Positions 25,727 through 35,013 of a DNA stretch of 37,329 bases are shown in pieces. Position numbers and translations under genes: made by a program. Each line of letters opens with the position of its first letter. The stretch's first letter is position 1. The notes under the pieces were generated by a model. That model was not told the DNA's origin. It did not search any database and saw only the letters and a program-made list of their open reading frames with translations. The stretch covers positions 1 to 37,329 of the forward strand of contig JAKSJM010000026.1 of the NCBI GenBank assembly GCA_024398075.1, given 5' to 3'. The stretch is from Bacteroidales bacterium. Its GTDB lineage: Bacteria; Bacteroidota; Bacteroidia; Bacteroidales; UBA932.

Positions 25727-27676
25727 ATGAAAAAGTATTTGAACATCACGCTCGCACTCCTGGCTATGTCAGTCGCAGTAGTAGCATGTCGTACCACGGA
25801 CCCATTGGCACCGGATGACAGCAAGATCCAGCAGGGAGAGCAGAAGCCTGAGGAGCAGGTAGTGGATTTCACTGCCGTTCTCGAGTCCACAAACAAGACA
25901 GCTTGGACAAATGGCGAGGAGATCCTCCTCTTCGACGGTCAGACCAAGACTGTGAAGGTATCTGCTGCAGGCGCATCTGCCCAGATCAGCGGAGACATTG
26001 CAAAGGATGCAAAGGCATACATCGCTTACTGGCCTGCATCAGACAAGCCAGCGCTCAGCGCAGAGGGCATCAAGACCTCTGTTCCTACAGTACAGGCTGC
26101 AGCCGAATCCATCGACGGTCTCGTGAAGCTCGTCGCTAGAAGCAACTCACCTAGACTCGCATTCAACGACGTTTACTCTTATGTAGCATTCTCTACAAGC
26201 ATGGAGAACGTATCAAAGATCGTCTTCACCTCTGACAAGGAGATGGCCGGCGACATCACCATCGGTTTCGCAAATGGCGGAGCTACCATCTCTGGCGCTA
26301 CATCTAAGAGCATCGAGGTGACTGGACCATTCGAGCCAGGCAAGACATACTATTTCAGAGCGCTCCCTAACTTCAATGGCACCATCACCGGTACCATCAC
26401 ATCGAACGCGAAGGAGTATGAGTTCGAGGGCCTCGCTACAGACTTCATGGTCGGCCAGACCGCAGAGCTTCCTCTCATCTACAAGCCTTGTCCTCTCAAG
26501 GGTGTCTACAAGATCAGCCATATCTGGGTATATGGCGGTACAGGCCCTGAGTACGGCGGTGGCGGTGTAAGAGACCTCTTCGCACAGGCAAACCTCTTCG
26601 TATCCAAGCTCGGCAGAGGTATCGAGGCTGAGGCTGACAACTACATCGAGGTTCTCCAGGACGGTACCATGTACAACTGGGCTGGCGAGGACGGAAAGAA
26701 CTCAAGATTCGTCTTCAAGGCAGAGTTCAACAAGAAGCAGAAGGGCTACCCTATCGAGCTCGAGAAGTTCTACCGCAAGCTTCCTAAGGGACAGAGCGCA
26801 GTAGAGGCTGACGAGGCTGGAAACGTAACCATCACTGACGCTGCAGGAAACCAGACCAAGGGTTACACGATCCCTGCAGGTGAGTATGAGAACAATGGCG
26901 GTTCAAAGACCACCATCACCACCATGGCTATCAAGTTTGACATCGCCGGCGGTACTGATGACTGGACAAACATCTACAGTGAGTACGACAAGCTCGCAGC
27001 CAAGCCACGCGCAATGTGGATCGAGTTCGAGCCAATGGAGAAGGGCTTTGAGGTTCCTCAGGCAGCAAAGACCACTGAGACTATCCCAGCAGACGAGGTT
27101 CTCGATCCAGATGAGCCTATCCATACTTCATTCGACTTCACCAAGCTCCCTGGTTCATGGGGCTTCGACAGCGTCACCTCAGACTGCCAGGTACTCGGTG
27201 GTTGCGGTTCTGACCCTGCATTCGTAGGACCTGTAGACAAGTCTTGGGACTGGGATGATACCATCTGGAAGCTCGGAGACGACCTCGTGAACATCTCTAT
27301 CGAGAATGGCAAGTTCTACTTCAACTACTGGGCTGGTAACGACGGCCAGTTCTGGAACTACACGTGGAAGGCTACCGGTGAGGACCTCTCAAGATTCTAT
27401 GGTCTCCTTCCTAAGGGCAAGCATGAGGTTACCCTGAACATGGATACTCTCGTAGCTACATTTGACAATGGCACCAAGTGCCAGTTCCTCGTTCCTGGCA
27501 CATACCAGTTCTCTGAGTTCAAGAAGGAGAAGGTCGTACCAGATGACTGCTGGGCACTCTACTTCGACTTCGGTGCACCTAAGGGCGGTTACCCTGAGAA
27601 CGACAAGCACTGGACTGACGTCGACAGATTCGTAATGTCTCCTCACGGATACATCATGATCTTCCACAAGAAATAA
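25727..27676 (+). CDS. Large surface lipoprotein: fimbrillin-like domain plus two binding-like modules
   Basis: This 649-residue lipoprotein has its lipobox at Cys21 (AVVAC). Residues about 45-250 resemble fimbrillin-like adhesin domains ([22 protein letters not shown]). Two related modules follow, at about 256-440 and 470-649, sharing an NW/NYWAG-[ED]DG stretch, FY-x-x-LPKG (348-354 and 557-563), a strand ending in PAGEY or PGTY, and a final hydrophobic strand. The same module occurs once in the lipoprotein at 19866-20900. There is no catalytic motif. It is probably a multivalent surface glycan-binding protein that feeds the GH26 enzymes. The gene starts 19 bp after the esterase-GH26 gene, and its stop overlaps the GH130 start (TAATG). 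Confidence 0.78.
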   Translation: MKKYLNITLALLAMSVAVVACRTTDPLAPDDSKIQQGEQKPEEQVVDFTAVLESTNKTAWTNGEEILLFDGQTKTVKVSAAGASAQISGDIAKDAKAYIAYWPASDKPALSAEGIKTSVPTVQAAAESIDGLVKLVARSNSPRLAFNDVYSYVAFSTSMENVSKIVFTSDKEMAGDITIGFANGGATISGATSKSIEVTGPFEPGKTYYFRALPNFNGTITGTITSNAKEYEFEGLATDFMVGQTAELPLIYKPCPLKGVYKISHIWVYGGTGPEYGGGGVRDLFAQANLFVSKLGRGIEAEADNYIEVLQDGTMYNWAGEDGKNSRFVFKAEFNKKQKGYPIELEKFYRKLPKGQSAVEADEAGNVTITDAAGNQTKGYTIPAGEYENNGGSKTTITTMAIKFDIAGGTDDWTNIYSEYDKLAAKPRAMWIEFEPMEKGFEVPQAAKTTETIPADEVLDPDEPIHTSFDFTKLPGSWGFDSVTSDCQVLGGCGSDPAFVGPVDKSWDWDDTIWKLGDDLVNISIENGKFYFNYWAGNDGQFWNYTWKATGEDLSRFYGLLPKGKHEVTLNMDTLVATFDNGTKCQFLVPGTYQFSEFKKEKVVPDDCWALYFDFGAPKGGYPENDKHWTDVDRFVMSPHGYIMIFHKK

Positions 27677-28842
27677 TGACAATGACAGAATTTGAAACAA
27701 GATTGAAAAGCCTCAGAGAGCAGCACGAAGAGCTGCTCTCGAGGAAAAACATAGAGCTGGAGGGCAACGGTGTATACTGCCGTTACAAGTACCCTATCCT
27801 CACCGGTGACCATGCTCCACTCGAGTGGAGATACGACCTCGACGAGAAGACAAACCCATATCTCATGGAGAGGTTCGGCATCCACGCGGCGTTCAACAGC
27901 GGCGCCATCAAGTGGGGTGACAAGTACGTGCTCGTAGTGCGCGTCGAGGCGGCGGACAGAAAGTCATTCTTCGCAGTGGCCGAGAGCCCTAACGGAGTCG
28001 ACAACTTCCGCTTCTGGGAGCGCCCTATCACCATGCCTGAGTGGGGTGAGCCTGCTACCAATGTCTACGACATGAGACTCACCAGACACGAGGACGGATG
28101 GATCTACGGACTCTTCTGCGTGGAGAGAAAGGACCATGACCTCGAGGCTGACCTTTCGGCAGCCACCGCTGCCTGCGGTATCGCCCGTACCAAGGACCTC
28201 ATCACATGGGAGAGACTCCCTGACCTGAAGTCTCGCTCACAGCAGAGAAACGTCTGCCTGCACCCTGAGTTCGTGGATGGCAAGTATGCCCTCTACACAC
28301 GCCCTCAGGATGGATTCATCGACGCCGGCAGCGGCGGTGGCATCGGCTGGGCACTCATCGACGACATCACCTGCGCTGAGGTAAAGGAGGAGAAGATCAT
28401 CAACGCCCGCCACTACCACACCATCACCGAGGTGAAGAACGGAGAGGGTCCACACCCTATCAAGACCGACAAGGGCTGGCTTCATCTCGCACACGGCGTT
28501 CGCGGCTGCGCTTCGGGCCTCCGCTACGTCCTGTACATGTACATGACTTCGCTCGAGGACCCTACCAAGGTCATCGCGCAGCCCGCTGGCTTCTTCATTG
28601 CCCCTGACGGAGAGGAGTACATCGGAGACGTCATGAACGTCACCTTCGCGAACGGCTGGATTGCCGACAAGGACGGGAAGGTATTCATCTACTACGCTTC
28701 ATCTGACACCCGCATGCACGTGGCCACATCGACCATCGATCGCCTCGTGGACTACTGCATGAACACTGAGCCAGATGGCCTCAGGACGGGTCTCACAGTA
28801 GAAAGATTGAACCGTCTCATCGACAAGAACAAGAACCTATGA
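27676..28842 (+). CDS. GH130 4-O-beta-D-mannosyl-D-glucose phosphorylase
   Basis: The cytoplasmic enzyme splits beta-1,4-mannosyl-glucose with phosphate into mannose 1-phosphate and glucose. Its 388 residues, lack of signal peptide and near-continuous resemblance to the Bacteroides fragilis phosphorylase place it in GH130 subfamily 1: [12 protein letters not shown] (31-42), [20 protein letters not shown], then YDMRLT with the catalytic Asp132, and [19 protein letters not shown]. In known loci it acts with a cellobiose 2-epimerase that converts mannobiose to Man-Glc; no epimerase is visible here, though Man-Glc could come directly from glucomannan. The ATG overlaps the previous stop by one base; an ATG two codons later is also possible. 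The gene overlaps the reductase gene by four bases. Confidence 0.95.
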   Translation: MTMTEFETRLKSLREQHEELLSRKNIELEGNGVYCRYKYPILTGDHAPLEWRYDLDEKTNPYLMERFGIHAAFNSGAIKWGDKYVLVVRVEAADRKSFFAVAESPNGVDNFRFWERPITMPEWGEPATNVYDMRLTRHEDGWIYGLFCVERKDHDLEADLSAATAACGIARTKDLITWERLPDLKSRSQQRNVCLHPEFVDGKYALYTRPQDGFIDAGSGGGIGWALIDDITCAEVKEEKIINARHYHTITEVKNGEGPHPIKTDKGWLHLAHGVRGCASGLRYVLYMYMTSLEDPTKVIAQPAGFFIAPDGEEYIGDVMNVTFANGWIADKDGKVFIYYASSDTRMHVATSTIDRLVDYCMNTEPDGLRTGLTVERLNRLIDKNKNL

Positions 28843-29831
28843 TCGACCACTACCTTCCTTCTCCCGACCGATATGAGTCGGGCATGATCTACAACAGATG
28901 CGGCCGCAGCGGAGTGCTGATCCCTCAGATCTCACTCGGCATGTGGCAGAACTTCGGCAGCACAGCGCCTTACGAGAGATCTAAGGCCATACTTCGTACT
29001 GCGTTTGACGAAGGCATCTGTCACTTCGACCTTGCAAACAACTACGGACCTGTATTCGGTTCTGCCGAAGAGAACTTCGGCAAGATGATGGAGACAGACT
29101 TCAAGCCATTCCGTGATGAGATGTTCATCTCCACCAAGGCTGGCTGGAGCATGTGGCCAGGTCCTTACGGCGACTTGGGTTCCAGGAAATATCTGATGGC
29201 CAGCCTCGACCAGAGCCTGAAGAGAATGCACCTGGACTACGTGGACATTTTCTACTCGCATCGCTACGATCCTAACACTCCGCTTGAGGAGACTCTTCAG
29301 GCGCTTGTGGACATCGTACGCAGCGGAAAGGCTCTCTACGTAGGTATCTCAAGCTACCCTTACGAGGCAGCCAAGTTTGCATACGAGTATCTGGAGGCAC
29401 ACGATACGCATTGCCTGCTGAACCAGACGAAGCTGAACATGCTCTACACAGACCCTATCGAGGAGCATATCCTCGAGCTCGGACAGGAAAAGGGAGTAGG
29501 TTTCATAGCATTTTCACCACTCGCTCAGGGCCAGCTCACAAACCGCTATCTGAATGGCGTTCCTGCTGGTTCAAGAGGTGACAATGGTACCCTCAAGGGT
29601 AGCGTCACACCAGAGCTCGTGGAGAAACTGAACAAGCTCAATGACATGGCAGCGGAGCGAGGCCAGAGCCTCGCGCAGATGGCCCTCTCGTGGGATTTCG
29701 CTCAGCCAGGGCTGACATCTGTCATCGTGGGCGCGAGCTCAGTGGAGCAGCTGAAGGACAGCCTGAAGGCGGTCCACAGCCCTGCTCTCACGAGCGAAGA
29801 GCTCACCCGCATAGCTGATATCCTGAAATAG
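28839..29831 (+). CDS. Aldo/keto reductase, YghZ-like
   Basis: This is a 330-residue cytoplasmic NADP(H)-type aldo/keto reductase of the YghZ / Kv-beta-like branch. The catalytic tetrad is present: Asp64 (HFDLANNYG), Tyr69, Lys100 (STKAGW) and His141 (FYSHRYD). Cofactor-binding residues lie near the C-terminus ([15 protein letters not shown]). E. coli YghZ reduces glyceraldehyde 3-phosphate and small aldehydes. It overlaps the GH130 gene by ATGA, so the two are probably made together, yet the physiological substrate is unknown; reduction of a sugar released by the phosphorylase is speculation. It may instead detoxify aldehydes formed during fast sugar use. Confidence 0.9.
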   Translation: MIDHYLPSPDRYESGMIYNRCGRSGVLIPQISLGMWQNFGSTAPYERSKAILRTAFDEGICHFDLANNYGPVFGSAEENFGKMMETDFKPFRDEMFISTKAGWSMWPGPYGDLGSRKYLMASLDQSLKRMHLDYVDIFYSHRYDPNTPLEETLQALVDIVRSGKALYVGISSYPYEAAKFAYEYLEAHDTHCLLNQTKLNMLYTDPIEEHILELGQEKGVGFIAFSPLAQGQLTNRYLNGVPAGSRGDNGTLKGSVTPELVEKLNKLNDMAAERGQSLAQMALSWDFAQPGLTSVIVGASSVEQLKDSLKAVHSPALTSEELTRIADILK

Positions 29832-29850
29832 CCGGTTATTTGGCACAAAA

Positions 29851-29927
29851 CGCGCTATCCGCATAGCGCGACTCTCATACAGCGTGGTTTTCCAGTAGAA
29901 TCACGCTGTGTTGTTTATCGTGATAAA
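29851..29927. promoter_or_regulatory. Three successive inverted repeats between reductase and GH2 genes
   Basis: The only sizeable gap inside the plus-strand operon holds three perfect inverted repeats in a row. CGCGCTAT (29851-29858) pairs with ATAGCGCG (29863-29870) over a 4-base loop. ACAGCGTG (29879-29886) pairs with CACGCTGT (29902-29909) over 15 bases. TTTATC-GT-GATAAA lies at 29914-29927. None is followed by a T-tract. They could be an RNA processing or attenuation region or a protein-binding site that sets the level of the two genes that follow. No TAnnTTTG promoter is seen here. Confidence 0.6.
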
Positions 29928-29956
29928 TGCTGAGGCTTCTTTCGCAAATTAACCAT

Positions 29957-32866
29957 ATGAAGAAATCGATGTACATAGCCATGGCGATCGCGGCGCTGCT
30001 GTCAAGCTGCAGCCCGAAACCACGGCTACTGATGCCAGCAGACGGCATCGAGACCAGCCAGAACATGCCTACCCTCGCCTGGAAGGGCGTCGAGTGCGAC
30101 TATTACGAGGTCATTGTCAATGACATCGTAGTGGAGAAGGTGCCTGGCTACAAAAGTGCCTGCACGGCGTTCCCTCTCTCGTACGGAGAGAACACCTGGC
30201 AGGTGCGCGCAGTGAAGGGCGGCAGCGCCAGGGAGTCGGAGAAGCGCGTGATACGAGTGAGCGACGGCACGCTCTCCCCTCTCCCGCAGCGCAGCCAGCT
30301 GCTCCGCGAGGGCTGGGCCGTTCAATCGTCTGCAGTGGTCGGCAGCGGACTTCCAGAAGCCACTGAAGGGTGGTACAAGACCTCTATCCCTGCCACCGTG
30401 CTCACAGCGCTTGTGAGAAATGGAGTGTATCCAAACCCATACGTGGGCATGAACAACATGCAGATACCTGACTCGGACGATGAGTACAACGAAGAGTATA
30501 ACCTACTGAAGTTCAGCCACATCCCTGGCGTAAATCCTTGGAAGGACCCATACTGGTTCATGACCCGTTTCACGCTCAGCGAAGAGATCGAAGACTCCAA
30601 GCATATAGAACTGAACTTCCGCGAAATAAACTACCGCGCAGACATATATCTGAATGGGCAGCTTCTCGCTGACAGAGAGCAGGCCGTGGGTATGGAAAGG
30701 CATCTCCAGTACGATGTGACAGACATCGTGAAGCGTGACTCAGAAAACACCCTCGCTGTGCTCATCTATCCGGTTGACCATCCCGGAAAGCCTGAGGTTG
30801 AGCCACTTACGGCACTGGCGAACCCAGGCCAGAACATGGGTGACGGCATGATTTCGCACGATTATGCGAAGTGGGACACCATGGGATGGGACTGGATTCC
30901 TGCCGTGCGCGACCGCGACATGGGCATCACCGAAGAGGTGTTCCTCGCAGGTGACGACGGGCTGGCGATGGCCAATGTTTACGTGTCTGCCGAGCCAGAC
31001 CTTGCCCAGAGTGGCAAGGCCGCGGTAGCTATATCATTGGACCTCAAAAACTTCTCTGACTCGGAGAAAGCCGGCGAGCTTAAACTTTCCATCAAGGGAC
31101 ACGGCAAGGACATAGCACTCAGCAAGCCTTATCAAGTCGCTGCGGGAAGCTGTCAGAGCGTCACGCTCGATGCTAGCGAGTTCGCGGAACTAGAGCTTTC
31201 AGACGCGAAGCTCTGGTGGCCAGTCGGCTATGGCGAGCCTGACCTCTACGAGTACAGCCTCACAGCCGACGCCGACACGCAGAGCGGCCACTTCGGCATC
31301 AGGAAGGTGGAGTCGCGCATGGGCGCTTCTGCACGCGAGTTCTTCATCAACGGTCGCCGCATCTACCCTGTCGGAGGAAACTGGGTCATCGACATGATGC
31401 TGAACTGGACCCCATCCAGGTACGAGAAGGAGGTACTTCTCTCGAAGAACGCCGGCTTGAACATGCTGCGCGTCTGGGGCCCTACGGGTATCGCCCCTGA
31501 CGCACTCTTCGACGCCGCTGACCGCCACGGCATCCTCATGTGGCAGGACTTCCTGAATGACTTCTGGGGCACTTTCCGCAACCGCCCAGGCTACCAGCCA
31601 GAACTCGCTCTCTATAAGGAAATCTCCACAGGCATCGTGAAACGTCTGCGTAACCACCCATCCCTCATCATCTGGTGCGGTGGCAATGAAGGCGTGAACC
31701 CTCGCGAAGAAATGCTTGTAAATGAAATACTTGCTCAAGAAGACAGCAGAACGTCGCGCTTCTACCTAAGCGCTTCCGACGGAGACGGTCTGCATGGTGG
31801 TGGCCCATACAACACCATCCAGCCGGAGGAGTACTTCACCCACCAGAAGCTGTCCGGCTTCAGCAGCGAGATCGGCCCAAGCGGCCTCCCTGTATGGCAG
31901 AGCGCCGAGAAGTTCCTGCTCGGGCAGGAGGGCGAGGCAGCGCCAGGGCGCTTCCCTCTGGACGGCCAGTTCGCATATCACGATGCGAACGACTGGCCTG
32001 GCCAGGACAAGCGCAAGTTCCACACCTACGACGACATGGTGCGCGGGTGGTACGGAAGCATTGACTCCACCGACTTCCGCAAGGCCTGCAAGGACTACTT
32101 CGCAAAGGCTCAGTTCGTAAACTACGACGTCTACAAGGCAGCCGTGGAGTCCATCAACCGCCAGCTCTGGGACGGCGCATGCGGCATCATGCTGTGGAAG
32201 TCAAACTCCGCATGGCCAAGCATGGTCTGGCAGCTCTATGACTGGTATCTGCAGGCAAATGCCGGCTACTACGCCACGAAAAAGGCGGCAGAGCCGCTGC
32301 ATGTGCAGCTGAACCGCGACGACCACAGCGTGAGCGTGATAAACCTCACTTCGCAGTCCGTCAGCAGCCTCAAGGTCAATGCTACACTATATGACTTCCA
32401 GGCCAATGCTGTCTGGACAGATGAAGCGGCTCTTGACAACGCCCTCGACGGCGCCACACTCACAGGCATCTGCGTTCCGAAGAAAGCAGAGACTGGCATA
32501 CTTCGTCTTACCCTCCTCTCTTCCGAGGGCGAGCATATCAGCCACAACGACTATTGGATAGGGTCAGACCATGATTACGCGAGTCTTGTAAATCTCAAGC
32601 CATCTATCTCTGTCTCAGTCGTTTCCGAAACCATAGAGGGCGAAAAGCACTGTTACGAGATCATTGTCCAGAACAATGGAAAAGACATTTCCCCTCTCAC
32701 ACAGCTCAGCCTCCAGGGACGCAAGTCGCACCAGGAGATACTCCCATCTCTGTGGAGCGACAACTTCCTGACCCTTCTCCCTGGTGAGCAGCGCACGCTT
32801 ACTCTTCAGGTCTTCGAGGAGGATATTACAGAACCCGTAGAAATAAACAAATCTCTCAAAAAATGA
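29957..32866 (+). CDS. GH2 family hydrolase lipoprotein with FN3-like N-terminal domain
   Basis: This 969-residue GH2 enzyme is anchored as a lipoprotein (Cys18 in ALLSSC). Residues about 20-105 resemble a fibronectin-III-like domain; the GH2 sugar-binding domain spans about 115-330, followed by a beta-sandwich (about 335-450) and a TIM barrel (about 455-760). Acid/base Glu578 lies in WCGGNEG and the nucleophile is probably Glu638 in SSEIGPSGLP. It is a paralogue of the 923-residue enzyme at 3898-6669, for example in the TVLT-LV-GVYP-PY-G-NNM stretch. The chosen ATG directly precedes the lipoprotein signal; an ATG ten codons upstream lies on the edge of an inverted repeat. Its end overlaps the next gene by ATGA. 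A beta-mannoside substrate is inferred from context only. Confidence 0.87.
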   Translation: MKKSMYIAMAIAALLSSCSPKPRLLMPADGIETSQNMPTLAWKGVECDYYEVIVNDIVVEKVPGYKSACTAFPLSYGENTWQVRAVKGGSARESEKRVIRVSDGTLSPLPQRSQLLREGWAVQSSAVVGSGLPEATEGWYKTSIPATVLTALVRNGVYPNPYVGMNNMQIPDSDDEYNEEYNLLKFSHIPGVNPWKDPYWFMTRFTLSEEIEDSKHIELNFREINYRADIYLNGQLLADREQAVGMERHLQYDVTDIVKRDSENTLAVLIYPVDHPGKPEVEPLTALANPGQNMGDGMISHDYAKWDTMGWDWIPAVRDRDMGITEEVFLAGDDGLAMANVYVSAEPDLAQSGKAAVAISLDLKNFSDSEKAGELKLSIKGHGKDIALSKPYQVAAGSCQSVTLDASEFAELELSDAKLWWPVGYGEPDLYEYSLTADADTQSGHFGIRKVESRMGASAREFFINGRRIYPVGGNWVIDMMLNWTPSRYEKEVLLSKNAGLNMLRVWGPTGIAPDALFDAADRHGILMWQDFLNDFWGTFRNRPGYQPELALYKEISTGIVKRLRNHPSLIIWCGGNEGVNPREEMLVNEILAQEDSRTSRFYLSASDGDGLHGGGPYNTIQPEEYFTHQKLSGFSSEIGPSGLPVWQSAEKFLLGQEGEAAPGRFPLDGQFAYHDANDWPGQDKRKFHTYDDMVRGWYGSIDSTDFRKACKDYFAKAQFVNYDVYKAAVESINRQLWDGACGIMLWKSNSAWPSMVWQLYDWYLQANAGYYATKKAAEPLHVQLNRDDHSVSVINLTSQSVSSLKVNATLYDFQANAVWTDEAALDNALDGATLTGICVPKKAETGILRLTLLSSEGEHISHNDYWIGSDHDYASLVNLKPSISVSVVSETIEGEKHCYEIIVQNNGKDISPLTQLSLQGRKSHQEILPSLWSDNFLTLLPGEQRTLTLQVFEEDITEPVEINKSLKK

Positions 32867-34596
32867 AAAACTCAAGATTCTTGGTTGCCGCCATCCTTAT
32901 GATATTGGGCGCATCCACACTCGCACAGGGCAAGAGCAAGATCATCTCCGCCCAGCCTGATGGAAACGATTTCCTTCAGTACAAGATGAACGAATGGACC
33001 GTAGTCCTTAACGGACAATGGCAGAATGACCCATACGACCAGCAGCAGATCGCGCTTGACCTTCTGTTCGCAGGCCCAGACGGCGTGGAGAAGGTGCTCC
33101 CTTGCTACTATGTGTCTGGAAACAGCGGCAAGAAGAGCGTATGGAAGGCGCGCTTTGCGCCTGTCGCTGCCGGCAAGAACAGTCTCACCTTCGTTCTGCG
33201 CGAAGGTGGCCAGAAAGTGGCTGAACTGGCTTGCAAGGCCATTGATGTAAAGGCCACCGATGCCAAGGGATTCCTTCATCCAAATGACAATTGGACCTTC
33301 AAGTACGACGACGGCACCCTTTTCAGAGGTGTCGGAGAGAACATCTGCTGGGAGCTCCGCAGGGGCGAAAGCCAGAAATTCATGAAGGAGTATGGCGATG
33401 ACGGAAGCCGCTTCAACTATGGTTACATGCTCCACAAGCTCGCTGACCTCGGAGGCAACTTCTACAGAGTCTGGTTCACATCAAACCTGGTCCGCGGCGA
33501 CTTCAGAAGAGGCGAGCAGAGGCCTGCCGCTCCTCAGAAGCCAGAGTACAGGCCTGAGTTCAGTGAGTCAATGATGTCGAAGATGGACTACATGGTAAGG
33601 CTGAGCGACAGCCTCGACATCCACATGATGCTGGCCCTTGACACTCACAATTTCCTTATCAATTGGAAAGGAAACAGATACAACGTCGAGAATGGCGGTC
33701 CTGCCACGACACGCACCGATTTCTTCGCCATGGACGAGTGCCGCAGACTCTACAAGAACAAGCTGCGCTTTGTCATTGCTCGTTACGCATATAGCCCTGC
33801 CATCGGCTGCTGGGAGTTCTTCAACGAGGTGGACAACGCCATGTTCAACACCGAGGAGCAGATCCCCGAGAACGTGGTGATGGACTGGCACAGGGAGATG
33901 TCAGAGTATGTGAAGGCCACCGACCCATACAACCACCTCGTGACCACCAGCATCTCGCATCGCGACGTTCAGGACATGAACTTCATCCCTACCATGGACT
34001 TCAACCAGAAGCATATCTATTGCCACACAGACAGGATTCCAGCCACCATCCGTGACTACGAGACCATCTACGGCAAGCCTTATGTCATCGGAGAGGAAGG
34101 ATATCATTGGGACTGGAACCTCGACTTCGCGACCATGGTCCCAGGTCTCATCCACGACTACAAGTTCGCGCTGTGGCTGGGACTGTTCTCACCTACCCCT
34201 ATCCTCCCTATGAGCTGGTGGTGGGAGTTCTTCGAGTACCACGGCACCTACGAGTACATCGCCATTGTGAGCAAGCTGCACGAGATGATGATGGAAGCCG
34301 CAAATGGCGACTTCAGCAGCATCGACTGCGCCGGCTCGGCGGAGAGCACAGCCCTGGCAGTCAAGGCGGGCAAGAAGATCTTCGTCTACATCCACAATGA
34401 CAATGACTCAGACTTCACAGCAGGCTTCTCCATCGCAGCACCAGCCGGAGAGTACAGCCTGGAATGCTTCGACACAAAGACCGGAGCCCTCACCGCCATG
34501 CCGAATCTGACCTGTGGCGCCCAGAACACGCTTCACCTTCCGAAAGCGAACCTCGGCCCGAAGGGTGACGTGATCTACATCGTCACCCGGCCATAA
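32863..34596 (+). CDS. DUF5060 domain plus GH5-like glycoside hydrolase, second copy
   Basis: This 577-residue secreted protein has a signal peptide (about 1-22), a DUF5060-type beta-sandwich (about 28-130) and a GH-A TIM barrel (about 140-480) with acid/base Glu322 in WEFFNEVD and nucleophile Glu411 in VIGEEGYHWDW, plus a small C-terminal beta-domain. It is a clear paralogue of the 540-residue protein at 6666-8288, sharing NDNWT-KYD and SISHRDV blocks, but it has an insertion around residues 208-240 before the active-site strand. Its ATG overlaps the GH2 stop. It is the last gene of the plus-strand operon; a hairpin sits over its final codons. The exact substrate is not known. Confidence 0.85.
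   Translation: MKNSRFLVAAILMILGASTLAQGKSKIISAQPDGNDFLQYKMNEWTVVLNGQWQNDPYDQQQIALDLLFAGPDGVEKVLPCYYVSGNSGKKSVWKARFAPVAAGKNSLTFVLREGGQKVAELACKAIDVKATDAKGFLHPNDNWTFKYDDGTLFRGVGENICWELRRGESQKFMKEYGDDGSRFNYGYMLHKLADLGGNFYRVWFTSNLVRGDFRRGEQRPAAPQKPEYRPEFSESMMSKMDYMVRLSDSLDIHMMLALDTHNFLINWKGNRYNVENGGPATTRTDFFAMDECRRLYKNKLRFVIARYAYSPAIGCWEFFNEVDNAMFNTEEQIPENVVMDWHREMSEYVKATDPYNHLVTTSISHRDVQDMNFIPTMDFNQKHIYCHTDRIPATIRDYETIYGKPYVIGEEGYHWDWNLDFATMVPGLIHDYKFALWLGLFSPTPILPMSWWWEFFEYHGTYEYIAIVSKLHEMMMEAANGDFSSIDCAGSAESTALAVKAGKKIFVYIHNDNDSDFTAGFSIAAPAGEYSLECFDTKTGALTAMPNLTCGAQNTLHLPKANLGPKGDVIYIVTRP
34563..34588 (+). terminator. Hairpin over the last codons of the plus-strand operon
   Basis: GGGTGACG (34563-34570) and CGTCACCC (34581-34588) form a perfect 8-bp stem with a 10-base loop, ending five bases before the TAA of the DUF5060-GH5 gene. 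There is no T-tract, so it may protect the 3' end of the mRNA rather than terminate on its own. Confidence 0.4.
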
Positions 34597-34619
34597 TCCC
34601 CGGTCACACGCTGCCATCC

Positions 34620-34953
34620 GGCCATGATTCCCGGCTTTTCCTGGCAGAATCCCGCCATTTCCCTCGAATGGCCATCAGAACGCCAGTTTTGATGGCCGCT
34701 TCCTGCTTCCCACCGCCAGACGGCCATGATTCCCAGCTATTTCTGGCAGAACCCCGCCTTTTCCCTCGAATGGCCATCAGAACGCTAGTTTTGATGGCCG
34801 TTCCCGGCTTCCCACCGCCAGACGGCCATGATTCCCAGCTTTTTCTGGCCGAACCCCGCCATTTCCCTCGAATGGCCATCGGAACGCCAGTTTTGATGGC
34901 CATCTTCGGCTTCCTACCGCCATCCGGCCATGATTTCCTGCTTTTTCTGGCAG
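34620..34953. repeat. Tandem array of 102-bp repeats (three units plus a partial)
   Basis: GGCCATGATT recurs at 34620, 34722, 34824 and 34926, a strict 102-bp period. Each full unit holds an inverted pair GGCCATCA/TGATGGCC (34670-34677 with 34690-34697, and 102 bp on; the third unit pairs only seven bases). An open frame on each strand reads through because 102 is a multiple of three (123 codons on the minus strand, 127 on the plus), but the products are simple 34-residue repeats without signal or domain, so I treat it as non-coding. The array lies directly after the plus-strand operon. Confidence 0.92.
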
Positions 34954-34954
34954 A

Positions 34955-35004
34955 GTATAATACGATTATCGCCACCCTTGGAGGTGGCGATAACTGTATT
35001 ATGC
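34955..35004. terminator. Long hairpin between convergent genes, probable bidirectional terminator
   Basis: A perfect 11-bp stem (34966-34976 with 34983-34993, loop of six) is extended outward to about 22 pairs with one mismatch and a few G-T pairs. It lies nine bases past the stop of the minus-strand Rpn-type gene and after the plus-strand repeat array, where transcription from both sides would meet. T-tracts are weak, which is common in Bacteroidota. Confidence 0.6.
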
Positions 35005-35013
35005 ATAGACCAT

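Noticed and set aside
29927-29956. Upstream ATG for the GH2 lipoprotein
   Set aside because: It would add ten residues before the lipoprotein signal and place the start on the edge of an inverted repeat; the ATG at 29957 gives a normal lipobox.
1362-34596. Locus for yeast alpha-mannan or host N-glycans
   Set aside because: No GH92, GH76, GH99, GH18 or GH20 enzymes are present; GH26, GH2 beta-mannosidase and GH130 mannosylglucose phosphorylase point to beta-mannan.
34604-34975. 123-codon repeat protein on the minus strand
   Set aside because: It is produced by the 102-bp tandem array; the opposite strand is equally open and neither product has a signal or domain.
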